Assembly (NCBI GenBank): GCA_030549175.1
Contig: JAUKUA010000006.1
Span: 2,294,001-2,358,000 of the forward strand
Direction: 5' to 3'
Length of the DNA stretch: 64,000 nucleotides
Origin: Lasiosphaeris hirsuta
Taxonomy: Eukaryota > Ascomycota > Sordariomycetes > Sordariales > Lasiosphaeriaceae
Shown here: one piece after another, positions 1 through 10,324 of the stretch
Layout of the letters: each line of letters begins with the position of its first letter
Position numbering within the stretch: the first letter of the stretch is position 1
Made by a program: the position numbers and the translations under genes
The notes under the pieces: model-generated
Database searches by the model: none
Seen by the model: the letters and a program-made list of their open reading frames with translations, nothing else
What the model was told of the DNA's origin: nothing

Positions 1-252
1 AACATAAGAGTCAATCCGTTGCTATTATATTTCTGGAGTTGACCGGGAACAAACATGCACACTAGGACGGTGGTCTTGCTTGTTGAACCACTTTGATATG
101 GGTATCAAGGCACCTGAGGTTCATTGACACGAGCTCCCAGTTGCACACATAGAGACCCTATGTGGGAGTTGCCAGGGTGGTGGAAATCAGTCGAATCATC
201 AATTCGTAGAAACAAGCTGTTATACAAGTGAGTAAACAGACGTCGCTCGCCA

Positions 253-1340
253 CTACGGACTTCCTGAAGCCGTAGTTGCTGGCACATCTGAAACCGGCGA
301 GTTACCATTGGCGGACCATTGGCTCTTCTCCAGCCTAAGACTTCGCCGAACCCAAACTATCGTTGTCCAAGTCCACACCACAGTGAAGACAAATGGACTT
401 CCCCACCCTGTTGAATCATAAAATTGTTAGCGATGCTGAGGTAAGCCGAAGAAGGTCGGGGTAGAAAATGTGAGAAAAGCGTACCAACGCCATAGGCAAT
501 CTCTTCTGGCACGGTCCAGATGACCACCATGGTGGCAGCGCCGACAAGCAGCGCACCGACACCCCAGAACCAATTCTGCTGGGCAATCATTTTCCTGAAC
601 CTGGGACTCGCCTCGTAGCGGGCCATGAGGCGCTCCCGGTACTCCCTGCCGGCCGAGCCATCCACGGCAACAATGTCCTCGATAATGGTCAGGACCAGCG
701 GTGGCACCCGTGCCCCCTTTGGCACAGAGCTGATCTTGAACGGCGCCGGCTTGTGCCGCGCACTCATCCAGCCGGACCACAGTAGCTGTAGGCCCATCTG
801 GATGAAGAACAGGGGCACGGGGATGGCGAGGGGCCGCACGAGCGGTTCGTGCGGGATGGAGGCGCCAATCAATATGCCCGTCATGACGGTGTAGCCGAAC
901 GACAGCGTCATGTGAGTGAAGTCAAAGCGCCAGCGCGTGCCCCCGACGGGGCGATATGTGTCGGCCTTGAGGATGAGTTTCAGTGAGCGGAGGCCGAACT
1001 CGATGCCTGTAACCAGGCCAAAGAAGGATGTGATGATGGCAAAGACGATGCCATGTCTGAGCGTTGTGTGGAACCAGAGACCGTAGAACAGGGCGATGGG
1101 TAGTAAGCTCGACTCGATGACCAGCAGGGCTGATATTAGAAATAGTTTTGTCTTGTAGTGCCAGAGATTATAGTTGAGACGCGGCAGGCCGGGGAGGACT
1201 TCGGCCTTGGATATGGTGCCCGTGGCGGACGACGACAAGGGGATGTCCACGTCGCCGACTGATGTGCTCTCGGTGCCATCCTTTTCTCCCGGGCGATGTG
1301 CCGAAAAGGGATCGGGTGGTGTTTGCTGACTGATGTGCAT
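253..1340 (-). CDS. Multipass membrane protein of unknown function
   Basis: Two exons, 1340..485 and 407..253, around a 77-bp intron 484..408 (donor GTACGC, branch GCTAAC, acceptor CAG), give about 336 aa. Without splicing the frame runs into an unrelated tail. Splicing gives a clean end in which a WGSPFVF segment leads into a last hydrophobic helix and a basic VWVRRSL flank. About 55 polar N-terminal residues are followed by roughly seven hydrophobic segments (helices near residues 65-85, 95-115, 145-165, 170-190 and 260-280 are clearest), so it is an integral membrane protein. I do not recognise a catalytic motif or family. It is read in the same direction as the GMC gene upstream. A double telomere-type repeat (AACCCTAACCCT, 1685-1696) lies about 345 bp upstream of the start codon. 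The gene model is fairly sure; the function is not known. Confidence 0.75.
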
Positions 1341-1684
1341 TTTGACTGCGTTTGCGGTCGTCAGAGCAGGCAGCGGGGGGGGGGAAATTGGCCTCGTTTG
1401 CTATATGAACAAAAACATGAAGGCGCGATGATGCATTATTTCGTTGACCTGCAGCCCAAGTACGACATGATCGGCAGCGATGGAGTTAACCCAAGGATTG
1501 GCAGAGGGATATAGGGCAGGGACTGGCTCGAAATAGGCGGCGCTGCCCTGAATGGTTCCATGGCAGGGCTCAGATGACGTTAAGACGACTGCTTTCACGC
1601 TGTGGCATTGGAAAAGGGACGGGTGCGAGAGCAAAGGTGAATGCTGGGCTTGCGTCAGGCTATGATGTCATACGGTGCGTGTGC

Positions 1685-1696
1685 AACCCTAACCCT
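1685..1696. promoter_or_regulatory. Telobox-like AACCCTAACCCT
   Basis: Two tandem copies of the vertebrate/fungal telomere unit in the CCCTAA orientation lie between the GMC gene's 3' end and the start of the membrane-protein gene. Single or double AACCCTA boxes in fungal promoters are known binding sites for Myb/Tbf1-type factors. Whether this copy works as such is inference. Confidence 0.4.
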
Positions 1697-1799
1697 GGGC
1701 AATTCTTTTTAGTTTTTATTTGGCCGCCCCACTTTCCAGAATCCAACACGTCCCACCCGCCAATATTTTCGGTCACAACATACACTCCCGACTCCCGAC

Positions 1800-3886
1800 T
1801 TATCCTGATGTCAGCGCCACACCATTTCTCGACCCATATCGAATCAGATCCGCAGCCTGTTTGACGCATCACAACGGTTAGAATACCCCCATTTTGCGCA
1901 GTCGCGGTTCGGGATGGATACTCACCTTCTCAGCCAAGGCGTACACAGTCTGGCACGTATTCGCCCCCGGCAACGTCGGAATGATACTCGCATCAACGAC
2001 CCTCAAGTTCTGCACTCCATACACCCTCAAGTCTTGGTCAACGACGCCTCCCAGCTCCCGCGGCATCATGGCGCATGTTCCCACCGGGTGGAACTCGCTC
2101 GGGCTGAGCGACTCTTCGATGTAGTCAGCAAACTGCGCATCCGTCTTCACTGCCGCGCCCGGAACCATCTCCACCGGTCCCAGCTGCGTTGTCATGGTGT
2201 TGTTCATGTAATACCGCCGCGTGAAGCGGAGGATGTCCGTCATAATGGCAACATCAAGAGGGTTGCTCAGCGCCCGATAGTCCACCAGGGGCTCGCGACC
2301 TTGGGGGTCAGCCGTGTCGATATTGACCGTGCCGCGACTGAGAGGGTGCAGGTCAACGATGATGCCGTTGCTAGCCCCGCCGGATAGGACCAGGTTGTAG
2401 AACGCCGTGCCGTTTCCGCGGAGGGCTGTGGCATACGACTGCATCTGCGCCCGGTAGCCCGCTGCCACTGTTGGGTCTGTCCCCGCGGGTAGGTAGCTTG
2501 CGTGGTTTTGGGACGACAGGTTGGCCGAAATCTCCGCAAAGCGAGGTGAAATGACTGGGAACGATAGCCAGGCAGCTGCGTTGCCAGTTGCGATCGAATA
2601 TGGGCCTGTCTTGTTCGCCGCCCACGCGTTGGCTGCCCACGTCAAGAATGTAGCATTGTTGAACATATCATCGCCGGATGGGTGGACATTGAGGTTTCGG
2701 TCTAGAGCTGTCAGTCCTGGGCTTTGAAAACGGCTCCAAACCCCCCCCACACACTTACACGTAAACGCTGCCATGACCATCGGGTGGTCCTGAAAGTTCT
2801 GCCCAACACCTGGCAGATCAACCAGAGTGCTGATATTGGCCGACTCGAGCAGTTTCCGTGGCCCGATACCACTCAGCTGGAGGACCTGGGGGCTGTGTAT
2901 CCCACCCGTCGCAAGGATAACCTCCTTTCTAGCCCTGACCGCCGTCGATTGGCTGCCTTTGCCCTGGACAAACTCCGCGCCCGACGCTGTCGTCCCGCTG
3001 AAAAGAACCCTCGTCACCTTCGACCCCGTCAGAAGATGGTAGTTTGCTCGCTTCAGGCTGTCGTAGTGCCCCGTTCTCGCATACGAGCGGGTAACGAGTT
3101 TCGGGTCCATAAAGGTGGGATACCAATACACGCCGGTCCGCCCAGCCCCACTATCCCCGGGAAACTCAATGCCCGGGATTCCCTTGAAGGAATCCATAAT
3201 GATCGTTGTGGCCGGGTACTGAAACGAGGGCCACCCAGCATAGACTCCCGACGAGTTTCCCCAAAGGCTTGTGTCGTACTTGATCCCGGCCGAGTCCGTC
3301 ACATCTCTATTCGGCGGCACAAAGTTGAGCGCCCGCTTGAAGTAGGGCAACAGACCTTCCCAGCTCCATCCTGACTGGTTGCCGAAGAACCCGCCCCATC
3401 GATTGTAGTCCTCCATCGTCCCCCGGACAGTCATCATGGCGTTCACCGCAGAGCCACCACCTACAACCTTCCCCGCCAGAACGGCGGTGGTGCGGTTGCG
3501 CAGATTGACCTGAGGCACCGAGTTGATGTCGTACAGGAACTGCTGATCCATGCCTGAAAACCCGCCCTGGACAGCTTTGATCAGGGGGGAATCATCTGAG
3601 CAGAAGTCAGCAGAAGTCAGCAGGGAGTCAGGGACAGCCGCAAGCCAATTGTGAGAGACGGACTCAATTCGCCATACTCAATTACGAGGACCGTGGTCTG
3701 GCCATCTTCGGTCAGTCGATCAGCTACGGTGAGTCCCGCGGTCCCGCCGCCAATGATAACATAATCATAGACCTCGTCGGCTTGAGCACGCGAGACAAAC
3801 CTGGCCGGGTGGAGACCACGGGGAGATGCAAGACAGGCCGGTACCAGAGCCAAACCCACGGCAACGCTCGAAAAAAAGGACTGCAT
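1800..3886 (-). CDS. Secreted GMC-family FAD oxidoreductase
   Basis: Four exons: 3886..3664, 3595..2759, 2707..1926 and 1856..1800, encoding about 632 aa. The introns are 68 bp (donor GTCCGT), 51 bp (GTAAGT..ACAG, in frame and so invisible as an ORF break) and 69 bp (GTGAGT..ACAG). Removing the last one replaces a non-conserved tail with an AEKAADLI ending typical of the family. Residues 1-20 form a signal peptide. The FAD-binding GGGTAG sits at about residues 46-51, followed by the second GMC signature around GKVVGGGSAVN. The active-site region is SEFHPVGTCAM, with the catalytic His and, near the C-terminus, PGANTCQTVYAL, where Asn occupies the second catalytic position. The family oxidises alcohols or sugars with FAD, in secreted form as auxiliary-activity AA3 enzymes. 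The substrate cannot be read from the sequence. Confidence 0.9.
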
Positions 3887-4725
3887 CTCACCAGCGATAT
3901 TGTGTAGTGGTGTACGGAGATGGTGAATCGATCCTTCCCCCCCCCCCCCAACTAAATTTATGGGTCAAGGATCAATCCATCTTTTCAAGGGACCGTGATT
4001 TCGTGCTCATGAAATGCCGGTCACAATTGCCAAGGTCGAAAATAGCCATGAGCTGTTGATACATTGCTGGCAGTTTCCATTGGGTAAAGGGAATCAAGAA
4101 TCGAATAATAGAGCTCATTCAGGGTAACATACTGGCTAAGCACACTGTGATTCGGAGATGCATGGGCGGGCGGGCAGCGAAATGAAAATCTGGGGCACGT
4201 AGGCCACTCATCCTCCCATGATTTAGCCGACCTTCTGGGACCATGGTGAGTGGCTATATTATGCGGGGAGAGTCAAATCTCAATTAATCGGCAGGTACTT
4301 GCCGGTGCAAAGCGGCCTATGCAATAAGAATATTGGGCATCACCGAAAGTAGGAATATCCCTACCTCGATTCATATGGGATAGTAGCTGTTTATTATGGG
4401 CATGTCAACACCAAAGATTTCATCACACCTTCCCAAAGGGGAAACATCCGAAAGGGTTCTGAAGAGCTGGTTAGGAATACCTCGAACTGACGGGGAGGAT
4501 TTCACGAAATGATAATACTAAAAAACAATCCGGCACCATTCAGCTGTGTGATGAATGATTCCTAATACAATAAATAGGACGCCACTTGAGAATCAATGTT
4601 TGGCTCTGAAGGTATCATAAGTTCAAACAAAAGAAACTGCCACACCAAAATAATACACTGCGTTAACTAGCACAGAGCAAGAAGAAAAGCAAAGCACCCC
4701 TCTAATTTCCCACGCCATTGTGTCG
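3887..4725. other. Intergenic: GMC promoter and erdS 3' region
   Basis: No gene is seen. A C13 run (3937-3949) lies just upstream of the GMC start codon. The part near 4500-4680 is A/T-rich and fits the 3' UTR of the minus-strand synthetase fusion. Confidence 0.6.
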
Positions 4726-7494
4726 CTACATCTCATCCTCAAAAAACTTGATTAGCGTCCTCGCACCCGACACACCCAAGCCCATGAATGGATAGCAGAT
4801 GTACACGAGATCACTCTGGGTGCCGAACTTCTCGCGGAACTCGCTCTTCTGCACAAGCTTCAGCTGCTGCGCAATGGTGCGGTATGTGTGTGAGAGGATT
4901 CGAGCGCGCACACCGTCAAGATTCCCACCCGTTACCATCTCGGGCAGCGCCCCGGCACCGAACGTGACATTCTTGATGCCAGCTTTGGCCAGCGACTGGA
5001 TGGCCGCCGAGATGAGAGCCTCAATGGTTCCGTTAGGCGATCCGGGAAAGTCAAGCGCAAACTTGATCTGATAGCCATTGGCCGGCGACAGCTTGTGCAT
5101 TACACACATGGCAGCAATCTCGCCGTCCTTGGTCTCGGCCCATAAGTACCTTCTGTGCTCCATGTCGACCCAAGGCTTCACCTCGGTGATGTGTACCTGC
5201 TTGCTGCCCTTGCGGTTATTCTTCCAATCCTCGATACGCTTGTCGCATCTCCTGCGGAGGTCTTCGGGCACTGGCTCGTCGATAGGGATTTCGTGGATGG
5301 AGACACCAGCATCTTCAGCCTGTCTCTCCTTCTTTGCAACCTTCTTAGCACTGTCGACGGCGACGCGCTCCTCTGCAACACAGCTAAGTGATCGCCAGCC
5401 GAGCTTGGAGCCTAGAATCTCCTCAACCGAGGACGACACGAGTAGCCACAGAGGTCGCAGGTCCTTCTGAGTTCGCATATGTTTGAGGAAAGCGCGGATG
5501 ACGATCGGGTATTGTCGAGAGTCACACAAGGGGTTACCCATCACGAGTGCATAGCCATTCTCCTCGGCATAGCCAACTGCTGCACCTGTGTCCTCGTGAC
5601 GCCAAACATGGTATCGGTCATCGAGCCACGACGTGTTGGTTGCATCGCCATAGTTGGCGATGAGATTTTCGACCGTCGGCAACTCTACGCTCCGGTTGCC
5701 ATTCTCAAACTCGTAAGCATATCGAATTGTATCGGCTTCGAGGTGTGGGAGGTGGGTGTCAGCTTCATCTTGCTCGGGGAGTGACTTGGGATCGCGGGGG
5801 ATTAGAGAGGCGTGGCGGATATCGCCTAGGCTCAGCAGCAGGAACAAAATTCGCTCGAGGCCAATTCCGCAGCCAGCGTGGGGAAGCACACCCCACTCAA
5901 AGCCCTGCATGTACTCTTGCATTGTTCTCGGGTTGATGCCAGCCTTCTTCATCCGTTCGGCTAGCAAGCGAGGGCTGTGGATGCGCTGGCCGCCCGTAGT
6001 AATCTCCTGCCCACGTAGAAAGATGTCGAAGGAGTTGGTGAAGCGCTCATCATCAGGATCGAGGTGGGTGTAGAAAGGTCGTGCCGAGGCCGGGAACTTG
6101 TCAATGATGTAATAGTCCGTCAGGTACATTTCCTTGATGAGCTCGCCCAAACGTACTTCAGCTCGCGTGCTGAGGTCCTCGAACTCAGAAGCCGGTTTAC
6201 CATGGTCATCCGTCCAACCCGAAGCATTTAGCATGCCCACCGCATCCTTGAACTTGATTATGGGCGTCTGCTCTATCCAGACGAGGTCATCGTGGGGAAA
6301 ACGCGTCTTGATGATATCGATCTCCTTCCGAAAGCGCGCATAGACACCCTGGAAGATGCTCTTCATGAGGTTATCGATAATCTCCATAGCCTCATGGTAG
6401 TCACGGCTGATGGCCATCTCCAAGTCCATACCTGTGTACTCGGTGAGATGGCGATGTGTATTGCTGTCTTCTGCACGGAACACAGGCCCAATCTCAAAGA
6501 CCCGGCCGAAGTCGGCAGATATGCTCATCTGTTTGGCAAGCTGGGGGCTTTGAGCTAGGAACGCCGTTCGGCCAAAGTAATTGGCCTTGAAAACCTCAGC
6601 GCCGGACTCGGTGGCGGCGGGTTGAAGCTTCGGGGTGTGAATTTCGATGAAGCCTTGGCTCTCGAGGACGGACCGGAAAATGCTGCAGACACCCGAGTTG
6701 ATACGGAAGATGGATTGGGCAGTTGGCGTCCTGAGGAACGCGATACGGTTGGCAACGCGGACACGGGTCGTGGCGAGGGATTCAACTTGGTGAGTCTCTT
6801 GGTCCTCATGGACATGGTCGATGGTGAAAACATCGATGGGTAAATGCTCCTCAACGGGGACCATGAGATGCATACTGTCAATCAAGACCTCCAATCCCTG
6901 GATTGTGCAGCCCTTGATCTCCTCGGGCGGCTTCTGTAGAGTACCCTCAACGCGTACTAAGCCTTCTGTAGTCAGGCGCTCCGCCCATCGAACAAAGCCC
7001 TCGGACACGACGCCTTCTCGGAACGCCAAGACGCCTTGAAGGGTCTCGGTCTGGTCTCGAAAGACGACAAATGCTAGCTTGGAGCTGAGGCTTCGCACAT
7101 GGTGAAGTCTGGCGGTGAAACTGATTACGTCCCCGACGCTTCGAGGTTCCAATGCCAGCCGTTGGAGTGAGAAGCCCTCGACAAGAACTCGGTCGGTCTT
7201 GGTGCCGTATCGCGCAGCAATCTCGGGAGGGTCGTTTTCTAAAGCCTTTTCCTCATCCTCCAAGCGCTTTTGCTGGATGGACAGCCTCTCATTTTCCCTG
7301 TCATCCTTCTTAGCCAGCTCATCCTGGGCCTTTTGTACCAACTTCATGTGGCGGTCGTCGTCAAGGGCAGCTATGTTCCCTATCTTGGGCTTTGTCATGT
7401 GGTTCTTGGCCGTGGAATGGCCGATGATGCGGTTGAGTGCCAAGAGCGGCTTCTTCAGCCCGCCTGGAGACATGGTGCTGGTGATTCGACTCAA
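4726..7494 (-). CDS. erdS: Ergosteryl-3beta-O-L-aspartate synthase (AspRS-DUF2156 fusion)
   Basis: A single exon of 922 aa. Residues about 30-95 are a charged, lysine-rich helix, and about 105-210 are an OB-fold anticodon-binding domain. The class II AspRS core (about 245-570) has motif 2 around FRAEDSNTHRHL (340-350) and motif 3 around GCGIGLERIL (541-550). Residues about 585-922 are not synthetase: they match the DUF2156/LPG-synthase C-terminal domain (GNAT-like aminoacyl-tRNA transferase). This fusion is the architecture of fungal ErdS, which charges tRNA-Asp and transfers Asp onto the 3-hydroxyl of ergosterol. The stand-alone cytosolic AspRS must lie elsewhere. The divergent neighbour is an ErdH-like hydrolase. 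Identification rests on domain order and neighbourhood; sterol specificity is from family knowledge. Confidence 0.93.
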   Translation of the reverse strand: MSRITSTMSPGGLKKPLLALNRIIGHSTAKNHMTKPKIGNIAALDDDRHMKLVQKAQDELAKKDDRENERLSIQQKRLEDEEKALENDPPEIAARYGTKTDRVLVEGFSLQRLALEPRSVGDVISFTARLHHVRSLSSKLAFVVFRDQTETLQGVLAFREGVVSEGFVRWAERLTTEGLVRVEGTLQKPPEEIKGCTIQGLEVLIDSMHLMVPVEEHLPIDVFTIDHVHEDQETHQVESLATTRVRVANRIAFLRTPTAQSIFRINSGVCSIFRSVLESQGFIEIHTPKLQPAATESGAEVFKANYFGRTAFLAQSPQLAKQMSISADFGRVFEIGPVFRAEDSNTHRHLTEYTGMDLEMAISRDYHEAMEIIDNLMKSIFQGVYARFRKEIDIIKTRFPHDDLVWIEQTPIIKFKDAVGMLNASGWTDDHGKPASEFEDLSTRAEVRLGELIKEMYLTDYYIIDKFPASARPFYTHLDPDDERFTNSFDIFLRGQEITTGGQRIHSPRLLAERMKKAGINPRTMQEYMQGFEWGVLPHAGCGIGLERILFLLLSLGDIRHASLIPRDPKSLPEQDEADTHLPHLEADTIRYAYEFENGNRSVELPTVENLIANYGDATNTSWLDDRYHVWRHEDTGAAVGYAEENGYALVMGNPLCDSRQYPIVIRAFLKHMRTQKDLRPLWLLVSSSVEEILGSKLGWRSLSCVAEERVAVDSAKKVAKKERQAEDAGVSIHEIPIDEPVPEDLRRRCDKRIEDWKNNRKGSKQVHITEVKPWVDMEHRRYLWAETKDGEIAAMCVMHKLSPANGYQIKFALDFPGSPNGTIEALISAAIQSLAKAGIKNVTFGAGALPEMVTGGNLDGVRARILSHTYRTIAQQLKLVQKSEFREKFGTQSDLVYICYPFMGLGVSGARTLIKFFEDEM

Positions 7495-8173
7495 TTGATG
7501 GTATTGTTGGTTGCCGGCTGCCGCGAGAATGTAAGGGGATCGGGGAGATGGGGGATCGCCAGGTATTGGGTTGGCGACTCAGTAGACGCTAAGGCGTAGA
7601 GTGTGGATGTCGAGCAAGCCTAACAGCTTGGTGTCGGGTGGCTTGGGGGCACGCTGCAGGAGAGGAAAAGTTGTTGATTGGGAGAAGGAAGGTGTGGCGG
7701 ACGAGAAAGCCGAGAATAAATGCGTACTGTCGTGGGAGTCTTGTTGGTCGGGGGGCAGGATGCGCGGTCGGGTAGGTTGCACAAGACGGGACCATGCCCT
7801 GCTATGGCTTGCATTGGGGCGCCTTTCTGTTGCGGTACCTGATCTATCTTGGATGGCACCTGTTTGCACCCAAACTGTGCGCTTCAGCGCCGCCATCGAA
7901 GCGTGCGTCCCTGGCAGTAGGCGAGGAAATAACGTCCAATGTCATGACGGTCGGTCATGGATGCTGCCATGTGTGCCAAGGCCGGACCGGGGTGGTGGCT
8001 GTTGGGGCCGTACCTGTCGCCGCCGTGATCGGGACTGCAGCCCAATTTTGCGCATTCCAGGTTGTTGTGGCTGTCGTGTTGTCATTGATGCTGTATCTGT
8101 CATCCATGAGTGGCACTGTGTTTGGCGGAGCTCCGTCTCCGGCTGTTCGCCCCACCACACGTCACTAACCTAG

Positions 8174-8190
8174 TGACGTCATTGACGTCA
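8174..8190. promoter_or_regulatory. Two tandem CRE sites (TGACGTCA x2)
   Basis: Perfect TGACGTCA palindromes occupy 8174-8181 and 8183-8190, one base apart. TGACGTCA is the classical ATF/CREB bZIP site (Atf1/Sko1-type stress regulators in fungi). They lie roughly midway between the divergent erdS and erdH genes. Binding is inferred. Confidence 0.55.
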
Positions 8191-8378
8191 GGCACCCGGC
8201 AAAAGCGTGTGGGACACCCGTGGTCGATCATCCATCCTACCGCGTAATACGGTAATAGCAACAACATGGCGGATTCAACAAAGGGATATCATTTGTATCC
8301 ATATTTTTCTCCATAGTTACCAGTCCACCCTTCCAGTCGAAGCATGTAAAGCCTGAAGTATCTGGCAAAGCAATGGGT

Positions 8379-8384
8379 CACGTG
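8379..8384. promoter_or_regulatory. CACGTG E-box
   Basis: A palindromic CACGTG lies about 380 bp upstream of the erdH start codon. Fungal bHLH factors, including SREBP-type sterol regulators, bind E-box-like sites, but a single hexamer is weak evidence. Confidence 0.25.
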
Positions 8385-8759
8385 GTGTGCTGGTCGCAAC
8401 GGCGGGGCACCTTGCTCTCCATATTCCGTACCCCTGACATCTTCCCCGCCATTGCACTAATGATTGCCCCGCATTGTTTGTGAGCTCAGTGACATCAACC
8501 AGCCAGTCTTGCTAGCCTTCATTGCTTGGCAGACCGATCGTCGCCAAACTAGGAGAATGTTTCAACGGTGCTGGAGATCTTTCTTGATATGTGGTTCCTA
8601 GGTAGGTCTTAGTTCATGTTTTATTGACAGCAGTCCCTCTTTATCCATTTGGACCTTTTCTCTGACGCTAACAAAACCTCCACGGACCAGGCAGTCCACC
8701 ACCCTTCAGATCACCACAGTCGGAAACTCCACCTGGCTCACCCTCGCCCGCAGCCCGAC

Positions 8760-9854
8760 ATGTCCAAGATACCTACCGTAGACGGCATCCCCGTCCCCTT
8801 GATCCCTTCGTCAGAGCCATCAACTGATCGCAAGACTCTGGTGAAGGCCAAGGATGCTATCGACTCCCCCCCATCGCGCTTCTCCCTGAGGCTTTCGGCC
8901 GGCTGGTGGCGCTCGCTGCAGTATGTCGGCATGTCTCTCCATTTCCTTGCTCCGCCCCGACCCCCAAGCCCAACCTTCAGTCGGACAATTCCCTCCACCA
9001 TCTCGAGGACGAAGGGCAGTTTCGCGCTGCAGTTCTACACTCCGAAGGGCTACGATTCCAAGAACACTTCCAAGAAATACCCCACCATTGTGAACTTTCA
9101 TGGGGGCGGTTTTACAATCGGGAATGCGACCGACGATGCGCGATTCGGCCGTTTCGTCCTCGACACCTGCGATGCCATCTTCGTTTCAGTCGATTACAGG
9201 CTGGCCCCTGAGTGCCCCTTTCCGGTGGCAGTTGATGACGGAGCGGACGCCATTTTGTACCTGATCCGACACGCAAACGAGCTTCATATCGATCCCAGTA
9301 GGTTAGCTACGTCGGGATTCTCTGCAGGAGCAAACATTGCCATCACATCGACTCTGCGGCTGGCCGAGTATCTCAATGCCACACCCAGACCACTTGTCCC
9401 GGAGCACACCATCCGTGCCGTTGCGACATGGTACCCTATTACGGACTACACCCTTTCCCGTGCCGAACGTCGTGCAACGTCCGTCCGCCCAGATCAGACT
9501 CTCCCAGATAATATCACGTCGCTTTTCGATGCCTCATATCTGTATCCGCCAGAGCTGATCCTCGCCAACCCACTGCTATCACCAAGTAAGGCATCGGACC
9601 AGGATCTTGCCCGCGGAATCCCATCCAATGTCATTTTCTACACTTGCGAGTGGGATATGCTGCTCCGAGAAGGCGAAGAGCTTGCCAAGCGCCTCAAGAA
9701 ACACCCCATCCGCAAAAACGTCTTCTACAAGATGATCCCTGCCGTCCCTCACGGCTGGGATAAGTCACCAGACCCCTTGAAGCCGGCCGCACACTCAGAG
9801 GAACTCTATTTGGAGTGCTGTGAAAGATTGAGGGATATTTTCATCAAAGATTGA
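8760..9854 (+). CDS. erdH: Alpha/beta hydrolase, probable ergosteryl-aspartate hydrolase
   Basis: A single exon. I chose the ATG at 8760 (364 aa, start MSKIPTVDG) over the upstream in-frame ATG at 8649, because the extra 37 residues are low-complexity and His-rich. The fold is an alpha/beta-hydrolase-3 (HSL-like) type: oxyanion motif HGGGF at about residue 114, nucleophile elbow GFSAG with Ser at about 188, an acidic residue in the CEWDMLL segment and the catalytic His in VPHGWD. A bulky hydrophobic N-terminal segment (residues about 45-65) could touch membranes. The gene is divergent from the ErdS fusion, and published work describes ErdH as the hydrolase that removes Asp from ergosteryl-Asp. 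Sequence alone shows only a serine hydrolase; the ErdH call leans on the neighbour. Confidence 0.8.
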   Translation: MSKIPTVDGIPVPLIPSSEPSTDRKTLVKAKDAIDSPPSRFSLRLSAGWWRSLQYVGMSLHFLAPPRPPSPTFSRTIPSTISRTKGSFALQFYTPKGYDSKNTSKKYPTIVNFHGGGFTIGNATDDARFGRFVLDTCDAIFVSVDYRLAPECPFPVAVDDGADAILYLIRHANELHIDPSRLATSGFSAGANIAITSTLRLAEYLNATPRPLVPEHTIRAVATWYPITDYTLSRAERRATSVRPDQTLPDNITSLFDASYLYPPELILANPLLSPSKASDQDLARGIPSNVIFYTCEWDMLLREGEELAKRLKKHPIRKNVFYKMIPAVPHGWDKSPDPLKPAAHSEELYLECCERLRDIFIKD

Positions 9855-10324
9855 TGTGCCCGATGGAGTCGGCCAGAATTTGGTGTTTGTAATATTTTGT
9901 AATACTAGTCACTGAACCCCTCGGGTTTCTTCTCAGCTCATGAGCAAGATACCTTCCAATGCCCTACAGGGAAGCATTCAATCAACTCCTTTGTCTTGCA
10001 TATGTCTGGACGAAGGTTCACCCTTGCCCCTTTTCTCTACAGGACATCTCGACATCATTCACTCTCCCCATCTGATACTGACAGTCAGTTTCTACCCGAC
10101 CTTCCTCCCTCGATGGGCCATCTTCTCTCCTTGCCAACCGTGGCAAAGGTATCTGTCGCTAAGGCATATCGGCATCAATCGAGCAACTCCTATTTGTAAC
10201 GGATATATACCACGAGGCCACAGTCCATGAGATGACCCGTATGTTCACTGCATTAAACCCCTTTTCGTGGTGGCCGGCGTTGCAACTTCTCCCTCTTCTC
10301 TTCCTCGTTTGTAAATACACCTCT
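9855..10324. other. Intergenic, convergent 3' regions
   Basis: No gene, repeat or RNA is seen between the hydrolase (plus) and the secreted-protein gene (minus); both 3' ends fall here. Confidence 0.5.

Larger units (their letters stand above)
7495..8759. promoter_or_regulatory. Bidirectional erdS/erdH promoter region
   Basis: About 1.27 kb separates the two divergent start codons. Open frames here (for example 7601-8173) show no domain and overlap each other on both strands, so I read the stretch as shared 5' UTR and promoter. It contains two adjacent TGACGTCA palindromes and one CACGTG box, listed separately. Confidence 0.6.

Noticed and set aside
2724..3374. 216-codon plus-strand frame antisense to GMC
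   Set aside because: Shadow of a well-supported GMC oxidoreductase gene.
7601..8173. 190-codon plus-strand frame in the erdS/erdH promoter
   Set aside because: Gly/Cys/Val-rich by composition, overlaps other frames on both strands, and would occupy the shared promoter.
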